DNA from: Polaribacter sp. Q13
GTDB taxonomy: Bacteria > Bacteroidota > Bacteroidia > Flavobacteriales > Flavobacteriaceae
Direction: 5' to 3'
NCBI RefSeq assembly: GCF_016858305.2
Contig: NZ_CP074436.1
Location: forward strand, 888,001 to 952,000
Length of the DNA: 64,000 nucleotides
Shown here: positions 44,703 through 53,177 of the stretch, one piece after another
Position numbering within the stretch: the stretch's first letter is position 1
Layout of the letters: every line of letters starts with the position of its first letter
Made by a program: the position numbers and the translations under genes
Notes under the pieces: generated by a model
Seen by the model: only the letters and a program-made list of their open reading frames with translations
What the model was told of the DNA's origin: nothing
Database searches by the model: none

Positions 44703-46034
44703 TTAAAGTTTGATATCGTTTCCTTGATAGAATTGTAATAATTGATGGTATAAAATATTTAAGTATTTAGATTGTAAATAGTTTTGTTGTGCGTTGGTGT
44801 ACCTATTTTGACTGATCACTAAATCCGTAGTACTTAAAGCACCTAATTCGTATTTTTTTTGTGCCAATTTATAAGATTGTTCCGACGCTGTTTTAGAAGC
44901 TTCGGCTGCAATTACTTGCTCTTGTGCAGACAATGCATTTTGATACGCCGTTTCTACTTTTCTATACACTTCTTTTTCTGTAGATAACTTTTGTATTTCT
45001 GCTTTTTCTATGTTGATGCTTGCCGTTTGTACCGCCGATTTTGTTTGATTTCTATTAAAAATTGGAATGGTTAAAGACAAACCTAATTTCTGATTGAAAT
45101 TCAAATCTACCTGATCTGAAAACGTATTATCATTAATACTTGTATATCCAGAACCTAAACTACCTGACAAAGCCAATGTTGGTAAAAAACCTCCTTTTGC
45201 AATGTCTAATTGTTTTTTATTTGCTTCTATATTTAAGTTGCTCGATTGTATTTCTGGTAAAATTCCCAATGCTTTTTCATACACATCAGCCTTGTTCAAT
45301 TCTAGATTTACTAAATCCATATTTTCATCGATGGTTTCAATTTCTATATCTTCGATTGGAGATAACTCTAATAATTGTTTTAAAGCAATAATGTATTGTT
45401 GATAGTTGTTTTTAGCAGCAATAACATTGTATTTGTTGGTTGCCGCCTGACTTTGAGCTTCCGTATAATCGCTTAATGCAATGTTTCCTGCATCTAAACG
45501 AGACTTTGCTCTTATAACTTCTGTTTCTGAAGCTGCCAAGTTGTTTTCTGCAATAACAATACTTTCTTTGCTATACAATGTTTGCAAATACGTTTCTAAA
45601 ATATTTAAAACGATGTTGTTTTGTGCTACTTCTTCTTCAAATACACTTTGGTTGAATAAAATTTTACTTTGTGCTATTTGATTGGTTATTTGATTTCCTT
45701 GAAACAAAGTCATAGAACTATTAATCCCTACGTTTGTACTGTGTATTTGGTCTGTTACAAAATCACTTGTAATAGGATCTATCGTATTTCCGCTAGAAAA
45801 ATTTTGAGATGCACTTCCAAATAAATTTGGTAATCGAGACGATTTTGCTTTGTTATAATCTATTTCGGCAATGTTTTTAGTCAGTACCGCATTTTTAACC
45901 GTAATGTTATTTTCTAAAGCATAATCGATACAGTCTTGCAAAGACCAAACTTTAGATGCGGAACTTGTAGTTACTTCTTGTGCAAAAGAAAGCTGCGCAA
46001 ATAGTAAACCAAGAATGATGATATATAGTTTCAT
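44703..46034 (-). CDS. TolC-family outer membrane efflux protein
   Basis: 443 residues with signal MKLYIIILGLLFAQLSFAQ. Two TolC repeats of long alpha-helices alternate with barrel strands: VWSLQDCIDYALENNITVKNA (first OEP motif), LGLSLTIPIFNRNQTKSAVQTA and AQKKYELGALSTTDLVISQNRY (second repeat). It is the outer membrane exit duct for the MacAB pump and the first gene of the operon, followed by macA after 11 bp. The promoter probably lies in the 328 bp upstream. Confidence 0.93.
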   Translation of the reverse strand: MKLYIIILGLLFAQLSFAQEVTTSSASKVWSLQDCIDYALENNITVKNAVLTKNIAEIDYNKAKSSRLPNLFGSASQNFSSGNTIDPITSDFVTDQIHSTNVGINSSMTLFQGNQITNQIAQSKILFNQSVFEEEVAQNNIVLNILETYLQTLYSKESIVIAENNLAASETEVIRAKSRLDAGNIALSDYTEAQSQAATNKYNVIAAKNNYQQYIIALKQLLELSPIEDIEIETIDENMDLVNLELNKADVYEKALGILPEIQSSNLNIEANKKQLDIAKGGFLPTLALSGSLGSGYTSINDNTFSDQVDLNFNQKLGLSLTIPIFNRNQTKSAVQTASINIEKAEIQKLSTEKEVYRKVETAYQNALSAQEQVIAAEASKTASEQSYKLAQKKYELGALSTTDLVISQNRYTNAQQNYLQSKYLNILYHQLLQFYQGNDIKL

Positions 46035-46224
46035 TTTTTTGAGTGTTTTAATTCAACACATCAAAAATGAAACTTTATACTAGTATATGAAATTGTAATA
46101 TACGTTTGCGGGTTTTTACTATATGAAAGCGGTATTTTTATGGATGGGAGTTTTGGTGGTTTGTTGAATAAAGAGCACCTATTTACAATAATGAGAGCTA
46201 CTCTCTTACTATGAAATACTAGAA

Positions 46225-46253
46225 ACCCTTCAGGTTTTTAAAACCTGAAGGGT
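46225..46253. terminator. strong palindromic terminator
   Basis: ACCCTTCAGGTTT (46225-46237) pairs with AAACCTGAAGGGT (46241-46253), 13 perfect pairs, with CTTTTT following on the plus strand. It lies 110 bp beyond the S8 protease stop and within the 328-bp upstream region of tolC. It separates the IetAS-like pair from the efflux operon. Confidence 0.75.
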
Positions 46254-46362
46254 CTTTTTAAGACGTAATGAAATTGATGATGAATAACATTTGACTTTAT
46301 GGAAGAAAGTATTTTAAGATAGAATTTTTAGTTTAGTGACATATTTACGTAAAATTTCTTGT

Positions 46363-48822
46363 TTAATTATCAATAGGTATTGATACTAAAATTTGATTTA
46401 AAACATCGTTATATATATCAATTTCAGCTTCATTGGTTTCGATAGAAATAATTAAACTATATCTAACCGATGAATCATAACGTTTGAGTTTTTTTCTGTT
46501 TTTCCACCATCCTCCGACTGGATAAACCGCAATATTATTTCTCAATGCTAAATCTGCAGCTGAACCAATCCAGAGATCCTTATGTATACTACCTTTATCT
46601 CTAACTTGACTTCCCAATATCCAATCCTCTCGACCTTCAGCTACATAATCACCCTGTTCTTCTTTTATAGACTTACTAACACGAGATTTAAAAGCTTTCT
46701 GACTTTCATTCTTATCAATCATTTTGAACCTTAATCCATGTGATTTATATGATTGATCGTTAGCATATCTTTTATTTCCAGGGTTTGGTTCAATAAAATA
46801 TGATAAGGTAACTATTAATTTCACTTCTAATTCAGCTAAATCAGACAAAATATCCGTTGGCCATGGTAAATCAAACAAATGAAAAATATTTGTTTTAACT
46901 ATATTTTTATCATATTTAAAAGGTTGCAATGTTCTTTCTGCAATAATGTTTAAAGAATTTTCAGCACTATATTTAGCTTTGTTTAAGTTTGGTATTCCAT
47001 AACCCACTCTCGCTAAAAGTTTAGATTTTTCTTCTGAGGACAAACTTTCTATTTTTTTATTATTTAACATTATATCATTCCATGAAGCAGAATGAATAAT
47101 TAAAGCACGAATTGTTTCAGGTAAATAACTTGGATATTTTTGATATAATTTAGAGGCAAATTTTGATGCTAATGCTACTGATGCGCTTGTATCTGAAAAA
47201 GTAGTTAATACAGAACTTCCTATTCCAACTGTTCCTGTCGATAAAAGTTTTAAAGAATCGTGATCTAAAATCCCTGAATTGAAAATCCCATCATTACCTC
47301 CTTCAAATACAACATCGGGCTTTTTAGGCCATTTTTTATTCCAATTTATTGAAGTAGAATTACATGGAGACATTTGACCTTTTTTAGCTAATAATTCCGC
47401 ACTTGGAAATTGCTGTGTGTCTAATCTATCTTTATTAGTAAAAGATCCTACTGTGATAGCATTAAAAGATTGTGCAGGATCTTGTACCGAAAAATCATCA
47501 TTAGATAATGGATATATTAATCTATCATTCAAAGGTAAATTTCCTCCTGATATTAAAACCAAAGTTTCATCATTCCTATTATCTATAGAACCAAACAACT
47601 TTTGATCAATAGCAGCAGACCAAGAAGAAGGTCTCCCTAAATATTGATGATCTGGAGCTGTAATAGCTAGGCAAACAACTCTTTTATTATCTGGATTCAT
47701 AATTTCTGCAATAGCTATAGCTTCAAGAGTTATTTGCCCATATAATTCCGGATCGTTCGCTAAACAATCAATAATTTTAATACTTTCTATATTATTGGAA
47801 ACATTTATTTGCGAATTAGAAGTTAATGGATCGTTCAAATCTCCATATATAATAAGACCAGCCATAGGAGTCCCGTGTCCTTGCCTATAAGAATCGGAAT
47901 TTGTCCAATTTGGATTTACTGAGTCTAAATTTCTTTCTGGAATTAAATCTACTAATAATGGATTAATTCTATTAACACCTGAATCTAAAAGACAAACTGA
48001 GACGTTATTTTGTTCTATTTGGTTATTAATTCTACTACGTAAATCACTTACAAAATCACCATCCCAATCTTTATCAAGATTTGTGAAGAAGTCTGCAGTT
48101 TCAATTGGTTTTCTGATTTCTGCTAAATTATCTACATAAAGTAAACTTTCTCCTAGTTCTTCAGGAGTAGCTTTAATTAAGCCTACTATATTTTCCGGAA
48201 AAACAAGTAATCTGTTATTTGTTAAAATAGTATCCGTGGATAATGTATTTAAAGTTTCTTCTACAACTTCTTTATTAAATCCACTAAACCAAACTTCCCA
48301 CCATACACTTACATCTGAGCTTGGGAAATCTATTTCAGGTTCTTGCCAAAAACTTTCTAGAGTTGCTGCTCTAATATTTTCTATATTAGCTATTAAATTT
48401 TGGTTTTTGGGCTTTTCTGTTATAGTTTCCTCTGTTAAGTATTTTTCAACTTTATTCAAAAAATTAGAAACAGCTTTCTTATTTAAATAAACCGCAATTT
48501 TATATACTATTTGCTCATTACCATCAGCATCTGTAAAGAATTTCGCTTTGCAAGAGGCAAGTCTATAGTTTCCTTTTGCATCTTCAAAACTATCGAAAGC
48601 TAGTTCAAAATTTAATGCAGATTCAAATTCGATATAAACAAATTCATATTCTTCATTTCCACCTGTAAAATCAGTTACTGCAGAGTTGAAAGAATTTTTT
48701 AGTTTTAAACCGTGTCTACTTCTATCTCTATCATCTTTAAAAAGAAAACTTCCACCACCATAAGTACTATATGGTAATGAAGAATTATTTCCATTAAGAA
48801 AAATGTGATTTAAGTCAGACAT
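46363..48822 (-). CDS. ietS: subtilisin-like S8 protease (IetS-like)
   Basis: 819 residues. The first ~260 residues form an accessory N-domain without a signal peptide, so the protein is probably cytoplasmic. The S8 domain has catalytic Asp280 (LLDSG), His316 (QGHGTPMAG), oxyanion Asn428 (ISGGN) and Ser546 (SDTSASVA), a complete tetrad, though the usual GTSxAxP is replaced by DTSASVA. The last ~170 residues form a beta-rich C-domain. Cytoplasmic subtilases paired with an AAA ATPase define IetAS. The start codon lies 6 bp after the ATPase stop, so the two are translationally linked. Its target is unknown. Confidence 0.78.
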   Translation of the reverse strand: MSDLNHIFLNGNNSSLPYSTYGGGSFLFKDDRDRSRHGLKLKNSFNSAVTDFTGGNEEYEFVYIEFESALNFELAFDSFEDAKGNYRLASCKAKFFTDADGNEQIVYKIAVYLNKKAVSNFLNKVEKYLTEETITEKPKNQNLIANIENIRAATLESFWQEPEIDFPSSDVSVWWEVWFSGFNKEVVEETLNTLSTDTILTNNRLLVFPENIVGLIKATPEELGESLLYVDNLAEIRKPIETADFFTNLDKDWDGDFVSDLRSRINNQIEQNNVSVCLLDSGVNRINPLLVDLIPERNLDSVNPNWTNSDSYRQGHGTPMAGLIIYGDLNDPLTSNSQINVSNNIESIKIIDCLANDPELYGQITLEAIAIAEIMNPDNKRVVCLAITAPDHQYLGRPSSWSAAIDQKLFGSIDNRNDETLVLISGGNLPLNDRLIYPLSNDDFSVQDPAQSFNAITVGSFTNKDRLDTQQFPSAELLAKKGQMSPCNSTSINWNKKWPKKPDVVFEGGNDGIFNSGILDHDSLKLLSTGTVGIGSSVLTTFSDTSASVALASKFASKLYQKYPSYLPETIRALIIHSASWNDIMLNNKKIESLSSEEKSKLLARVGYGIPNLNKAKYSAENSLNIIAERTLQPFKYDKNIVKTNIFHLFDLPWPTDILSDLAELEVKLIVTLSYFIEPNPGNKRYANDQSYKSHGLRFKMIDKNESQKAFKSRVSKSIKEEQGDYVAEGREDWILGSQVRDKGSIHKDLWIGSAADLALRNNIAVYPVGGWWKNRKKLKRYDSSVRYSLIISIETNEAEIDIYNDVLNQILVSIPIDN

Positions 48823-48828
48823 ATTTTG

Positions 48829-49806
48829 TTAGAAAGGTCTTTTTCTTGAATTAATAGTTTCAGTTATAAATTCTAAATTGGACGTTTCCTTACCATAGAC
48901 AATAATGTTTTTAAAAAAATCTTGACAAATTTTTTCTAAATCAGAAAAATTTAATCCTATAGATTTTTTAGAAAGTTCTATTAAAGCATTATCAGCTATT
49001 AATTCACTTTTTAAAAGTTCTCTTTTGTAATATTTAAATATTTGTTCTTCTGTAGGTATAGGATAATTTATAATATCATCGAATCTTCTAAATAATGCTT
49101 CATCTAAATTCTCAGGTATATTTGTAGCTGCAATTATTAAACTATTTGAATCATCTTTTTCTATTTGAAGTAAAAAACTATTAAGAACTCTTTTTATTTC
49201 TCCAACTTCATTTCCTTGACTTCTCGTTGTACCAATACTATCAAATTCATCAAATAAATAAACAGCTCTAAATTCTTTCATTGTATCAAAAACCAAACGT
49301 AATTTAGCTATTGATTCTCCCATATATCTACTGATTAAACCATCTAACCTTATTACAAATAGTGGAATACCTAATTCATTAGAAATTACTCTAGCTGTCA
49401 TTGTTTTTCCACAACCAGGAGGGCCCGTTAATAATATTTTTTTTCTAGGAAATAAATTATGCTGTCTTAATTTTTCTATTTGTCTTTGTTCATCTAAAAT
49501 TCTTTGAAGAGATTTTTTTAGATTAGTAGATAAGACCATGTCTTTCAATTTATCATCAGGTCTTGAAAACTCTAATAAATCATTAAGTTCTTTTTGTGCT
49601 GCATTGACAGGCAATCTTTTTAAAGTTCTTTCATTAATTTTTGATTTTTTAGAATCTTGAATTAATTTCTTCAACTCTTCGGCTAGTTCTTGACGTCCCT
49701 TACGGGCTTCTGCTGCAGCTATTTGCATAGCAGTAGCATAGAAGCGAGAATCATCTCCTTCACTGAATGATCTAATCAAACTTTTTATTTGTTCAGCTGC
49801 TGCCAT
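48829..49806 (-). CDS. ietA: AAA+ ATPase (IetA-like)
   Basis: 325 residues. N-terminal helices (1-100) precede the AAA core: Walker A GPPGCGKT (128-135), pore-type loop YMGES (161-165), Walker B YLFDE (183-187), sensor-1 Asn229 (AATN) and Arg240-Arg241 as finger candidates. C-terminal lid: about 255-320. It resembles FtsH/katanin-like single AAA modules that unfold or remodel proteins, and might present substrates to or restrain the adjacent protease. Gene order (ATPase then protease) and near-contact match IetAS. No clear TAnnTTTG element was found upstream. Confidence 0.8.
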   Translation of the reverse strand: MAAAEQIKSLIRSFSEGDDSRFYATAMQIAAAEARKGRQELAEELKKLIQDSKKSKINERTLKRLPVNAAQKELNDLLEFSRPDDKLKDMVLSTNLKKSLQRILDEQRQIEKLRQHNLFPRKKILLTGPPGCGKTMTARVISNELGIPLFVIRLDGLISRYMGESIAKLRLVFDTMKEFRAVYLFDEFDSIGTTRSQGNEVGEIKRVLNSFLLQIEKDDSNSLIIAATNIPENLDEALFRRFDDIINYPIPTEEQIFKYYKRELLKSELIADNALIELSKKSIGLNFSDLEKICQDFFKNIIVYGKETSNLEFITETINSRKRPF

Positions 49807-49923
49807 TTATGTTAATGTATTTTGATGTAAAAATATACAAAAAAAATGATAACTATATAAATTATGGTTAGCTATATTATCGTTTTAATTAAATCTAAAT
49901 TTTTAACATTTACCCAGAATTAC

Positions 49924-50700
49924 CTATACCCCATCCAAATACCCCTTCCCAATATCAAATATTTTTTCAGAATCTTTATTATCCAAACCTGAATACTCAG
50001 ACAACGGAAAACTAACGGTCATTTTAGTAGTTGCAAACTTATGGCTTTCTGCGGCATGCGATTTTAAGTATGTAGCATGTGTAATTACTTTAAAAGTAGA
50101 ATTTAATTGTAAATGCGTTTTTGGAGCAGGTTCAGCTACATAACTTCCTATAATTGGCAATCCTGATTTTAGAAAAGGTTTAATCGGAAAATTATCTAAA
50201 ATTCCGCCATCGGAATACAAGGTTTTATTGATGATAATAGGCGTAAAAATACCAGGAATCGCGCAAGAAGCCAATACAGGTTTTAATAACTTCCCTTTGC
50301 TAAAATAACGAGGTTTGCCACTTTGCATGTTAGAGGCAGTAATGTAAATTGGAATTTCTAAATCTCTGAATTTATCTTTTATTTTATTTTCTATAATCGA
50401 TTTGAATAAAAAAGTATCAAAAATTCCTGCTTTTGTCATGCTAAAGAAGGAGAATTTAAAAAGACTCGTTCTTTTAAAGATTTCTAAAATTTCTTGAGTA
50501 GAAATACCAGAAGCATATAATGAAGCTACCAAAGCGCCTCCACTACTCCCGGAAATTGCATTTATTTGCAAGCCTAACTCTTCTATTTTCTCTATCAAAG
50601 CTAAATGTGCAGCACATTTAATACCACCTCCAGATAATACTAAATTTATAGGAATGTTTACATTTAGTTTAGAAAGTTGTTCACTGTAATTTATAAGCAT
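49924..50700 (-). CDS. patatin-like phospholipase
   Basis: 258 residues. Oxyanion loop VLSGGGIKCAAHLAL, nucleophile elbow GSSGG (Ser53) and the Asp in YSDGGILDNFP complete the Ser-Asp dyad; no signal peptide. It would hydrolyse membrane lipids on the cytoplasmic side. It lies 117 bp upstream (in transcription sense) of the IetAS-like pair on the same strand. Patatins also act as effectors of abortive defence systems, but no cyclic-nucleotide synthase or sensor is near. A housekeeping lipase is the simpler reading. Confidence 0.87.
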   Translation of the reverse strand: MLINYSEQLSKLNVNIPINLVLSGGGIKCAAHLALIEKIEELGLQINAISGSSGGALVASLYASGISTQEILEIFKRTSLFKFSFFSMTKAGIFDTFLFKSIIENKIKDKFRDLEIPIYITASNMQSGKPRYFSKGKLLKPVLASCAIPGIFTPIIINKTLYSDGGILDNFPIKPFLKSGLPIIGSYVAEPAPKTHLQLNSTFKVITHATYLKSHAAESHKFATTKMTVSFPLSEYSGLDNKDSEKIFDIGKGYLDGV

Positions 50701-50848
50701 TGAAATATTTTTTTAAATCTAAAATACACGTAAATATACTTTTTAAATGGCTTATAAGCTATTTATTACGAAGGCAATCGTTGATAGATATAATCAACTA
50801 TAAAATGTCATGAAATTCAAATAACGATTCTATAGACTTTAATCAAAA

Positions 50849-50916
50849 TGTCTGGTTGAGTGGAGTCGAAACCTATGTTAACAATTAAATAGTTCTCGAC
50901 TGCGCTCGAACAGACA
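50849..50916. repeat. REP-like imperfect palindrome
   Basis: The left arm (TGTCTGGTTGAGTGGAGTCG) and right arm (TCTCGACTGCGCTCGAACAG) are imperfect inverted copies flanked by TGTCTG/CAGACA. The right arm is nearly identical to array arms at 36.9-38.3 kb. It lies between the LLM oxidoreductase stop and the patatin start on the minus strand. Confidence 0.7.
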
Positions 50917-50955
50917 CTCTGAGTTTTATCATTATTTTAATTAATTTCTGATCAA

Positions 50956-51963
50956 TTAAGAATTCAACTCTTTCATAATTTCTGCAAACAATTCATAAGA
51001 ACGGATTCTGTCTTTAATACCATAAATATTGGTTACGGCAATCAATTCATCCGCTTGCGTTTGTGCTAAAAAATCCTTTACTTGTGCTTTTACAGTAGCT
51101 TTACTTCCTATAAAAGAATACTTCAGCATTTGATGTACTTGCGGATTTTCTAGAATCTCTTTGTAATAATCCGTCATTGGAGTTGGTGGTTGTACAAAAT
51201 CTCGTTTTCCGGTAAATAAACCAAGTATCATTCTAATTAAAGAAGTAGATAAATTGGCCGCTTCTTCATCTGTTTCTGCAATAATAATATTTACACCAGC
51301 AATGATATACGGTTTTTCTAAAACATCCGAAGGTTGAAATTCGTCTCTATAAATAGCTAAAGCATTCCATAAATGCGTCGTAGCAAAATGACTTGCAAAT
51401 GCATAAGGCAATCCTTTTTTAGCTGCTAAATGTGCACTGTCTGTACTAGAACCCAAAACATAAAGAGGTACTTCTACTCCTTCTGCAACCGTAGCACGAA
51501 CATTGGCATCTTTGTTTTCTTTAGAAAAATAAGTCTGAATTTTTTCTATCTCTCTCGGGAAATGTTGCGCAGCTTCCATAAAATCAGATCGAATGGCTTG
51601 AGCTGTTTCTCTATCGGTTCCTGGAGCTCTCCCCAAACCTAAATCTATTCTATTCGGATACAAAGCACCTAACGTACCAAATTGTTCGGCCACAATTAAA
51701 GGCGAATGATTGGGCAACATAACACCACCAGAACCAACACGAATGGTTTTTGTACCTTCTGCGGCATAACCAATTAAAATACTTGTAGCAATACTACCGA
51801 TATTTGTAGAATTATGATGTTCTGCCAACCAATAACGCGTGTATCCAAATGTTTCGGCATTTTGTGCCAGTTCTCGTACATTGTTAAAAGTATCTTTTAA
51901 AGTATTTCCTTTAGAAACTAAAGCAAGATCTAAAATGGAATATGCGGTATTTTGAGTTTTCAT
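50956..51963 (-). CDS. LLM-class flavin-dependent oxidoreductase
   Basis: 335 residues of the bacterial luciferase-like family. Hallmarks: YSILDLALVSKGNTLKDTF (start), RYWLAEHHNSTNIGS, the VGSGGVMLPNHSPLIVAEQFGTL stretch split as flavin-contact region, RIDLGLGRAPGTD, and PLYVLGSSTDSAHLAAKKGLPYAFASHF. It uses reduced FMN or F420-like flavin to oxygenate an unknown substrate. The signature fits the 'group 1' luciferase-family oxidoreductases. A TAATTTTG -7 element on the minus strand (52024-52017) lies upstream. Confidence 0.9.
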   Translation of the reverse strand: MKTQNTAYSILDLALVSKGNTLKDTFNNVRELAQNAETFGYTRYWLAEHHNSTNIGSIATSILIGYAAEGTKTIRVGSGGVMLPNHSPLIVAEQFGTLGALYPNRIDLGLGRAPGTDRETAQAIRSDFMEAAQHFPREIEKIQTYFSKENKDANVRATVAEGVEVPLYVLGSSTDSAHLAAKKGLPYAFASHFATTHLWNALAIYRDEFQPSDVLEKPYIIAGVNIIIAETDEEAANLSTSLIRMILGLFTGKRDFVQPPTPMTDYYKEILENPQVHQMLKYSFIGSKATVKAQVKDFLAQTQADELIAVTNIYGIKDRIRSYELFAEIMKELNS

Positions 51964-52054
51964 AAGTATTTAAAATCAATAATTATATTTGAAATATAAA
52001 GTCGTTTTGAGGGTTACAAAATTACAGAAATCAGTCTGTTTTTTTACGTAATGT

Positions 52055-52087
52055 TTTGTTAATATAAACGACCAATTATTAAATTTG
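52055..52087 (+). promoter_or_regulatory. housekeeping promoter of the redoxin gene
   Basis: -33 TTTG (52055-52058), 21-nt spacer, -7 TAAATTTG (52080-52087); an exact TAnnTTTG with near-consensus spacing, 28 bp before the ATG at 52116. Confidence 0.6.
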
Positions 52088-52115
52088 TAAACTGAATAAA
52101 AACAAGAATTTTAGA

Positions 52116-52547
52116 ATGAATACCACCATACAATCCATACCTGTTTTAGATTTAGAAGGAAATCCTGTAGATTTAATGTCCAAATATAAAAACAAGGTTT
52201 TACTACTGATATTTTATAACAACGATTGTTTAGGCTGCACGGGTCGTGCGATTCCTTTGGCATATGAGTTTCAACAGAAATACCCAACCATTCAGGTTGC
52301 AGGCATTCATGCCGATTTTATAAACAGAGAAGGAACAAAAGAAAATATTAAAAGTGTTTTTACAAGTGGTGAAAATCCGTTTCCTATTTATATTGATAAA
52401 AACCATAAAGTTTATGATGAGTTTAAAGCAGAAGGAACTCCACAATGGTTGTTAATTTCTAAAAAAGGAGAATTATTTCGTTCTATTTTTGGATCTCAGG
52501 AAAACGCAGTTAATAGATTGTTTTATGCTTTAGAGAGTTTAGTTTAA
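52116..52547 (+). CDS. thioredoxin-like redoxin protein
   Basis: 143 residues of TlpA/redoxin type. The active site is NNDCLGCTGRAIP with Cys38 and Cys41 in CLGC. The cis-proline segment is EGTPQWLLISKKGEL, with HADFINREGT in between. No signal peptide, so it is cytoplasmic. It probably handles thiol-disulfide exchange. It is a single-gene transcript, transcribed away from the LLM oxidoreductase. Confidence 0.8.
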   Translation: MNTTIQSIPVLDLEGNPVDLMSKYKNKVLLLIFYNNDCLGCTGRAIPLAYEFQQKYPTIQVAGIHADFINREGTKENIKSVFTSGENPFPIYIDKNHKVYDEFKAEGTPQWLLISKKGELFRSIFGSQENAVNRLFYALESLV

Positions 52548-52682
52548 GCTTAAAACCTATTTCAAGAAAATCTACGTTTATAATGAAACACAACTACTTT
52601 TGATTAAGCATTAATTAAGCAATTATTTTTACATGGTGTTAGCTTTTCGTTTTTCTCTTTCTATAAAGCAAATAGATATTCT

Positions 52683-53117
52683 TTATTTGTTTTTTGAATA
52701 AAGTTTTGACGCTATCCAAGCTCCAATAATCATTTCAAACCAAGCGATAGGGAATAAAATACCAGCCGTACTCCACTCTCCCAAACCTGTATTTACACTA
52801 GCAATCCAGAAAACACCAATCGTCGCTAAAGCAGTGGTAGTACCTGAAATAATAATTGATTTTAAGTTATTTCCAAATGCAACTGAACAAAGCCAAAATA
52901 TAAATACTAAAGTTGCAGACAACAAGGTGTCCCATATTCCCCAAATTAAGGCATTACTTATTTCCATGGCACCAATTGGTATTCTGCCTGCAAAGAATTC
53001 TTCCATCAATGGAAATGCAACAAACATGGCTCTTGCTACTTCCGCAATATTTATCCAAATACTTGTTATTAAAGTGATAATAACAAATTGTTTCAAATTA
53101 AAAATTTTATTTTCCAT
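52683..53117 (-). CDS. four-TM hypothetical membrane protein at the end of the NO cluster
   Basis: 144 residues with four predicted TM helices (about 9-28, 55-77, 83-107, 116-136). No family motif was recognised, but IWGIWDTLLSATLVFIFWLC and GILFPIAWFEMIIGAW show conserved-looking Trp-rich helices. It follows the porin gene by 60 bp on the same strand and probably shares the NO-detoxification transcript. Whether it takes part in NO metabolism is unknown. Confidence 0.6.
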   Translation of the reverse strand: MENKIFNLKQFVIITLITSIWINIAEVARAMFVAFPLMEEFFAGRIPIGAMEISNALIWGIWDTLLSATLVFIFWLCSVAFGNNLKSIIISGTTTALATIGVFWIASVNTGLGEWSTAGILFPIAWFEMIIGAWIASKLYSKNK

Positions 53118-53177
53118 TGTAATTATATCGTTTTTTTGATGAAAGCCAACTATTAATATCTAAATATTCAATTTCGT

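Noticed and set aside
46363..49806. Classical toxin-antitoxin module
   Set aside because: Both proteins are large enzymes; the ATPase/protease combination fits IetAS rather than a small toxin-antitoxin pair, although a plasmid-maintenance role of IetAS cannot be excluded.
49924..50700. Patatin as an effector of a CBASS-like defence system
   Set aside because: No CD-NTase, sensor or cap genes are near; it is a common flavobacterial patatin.
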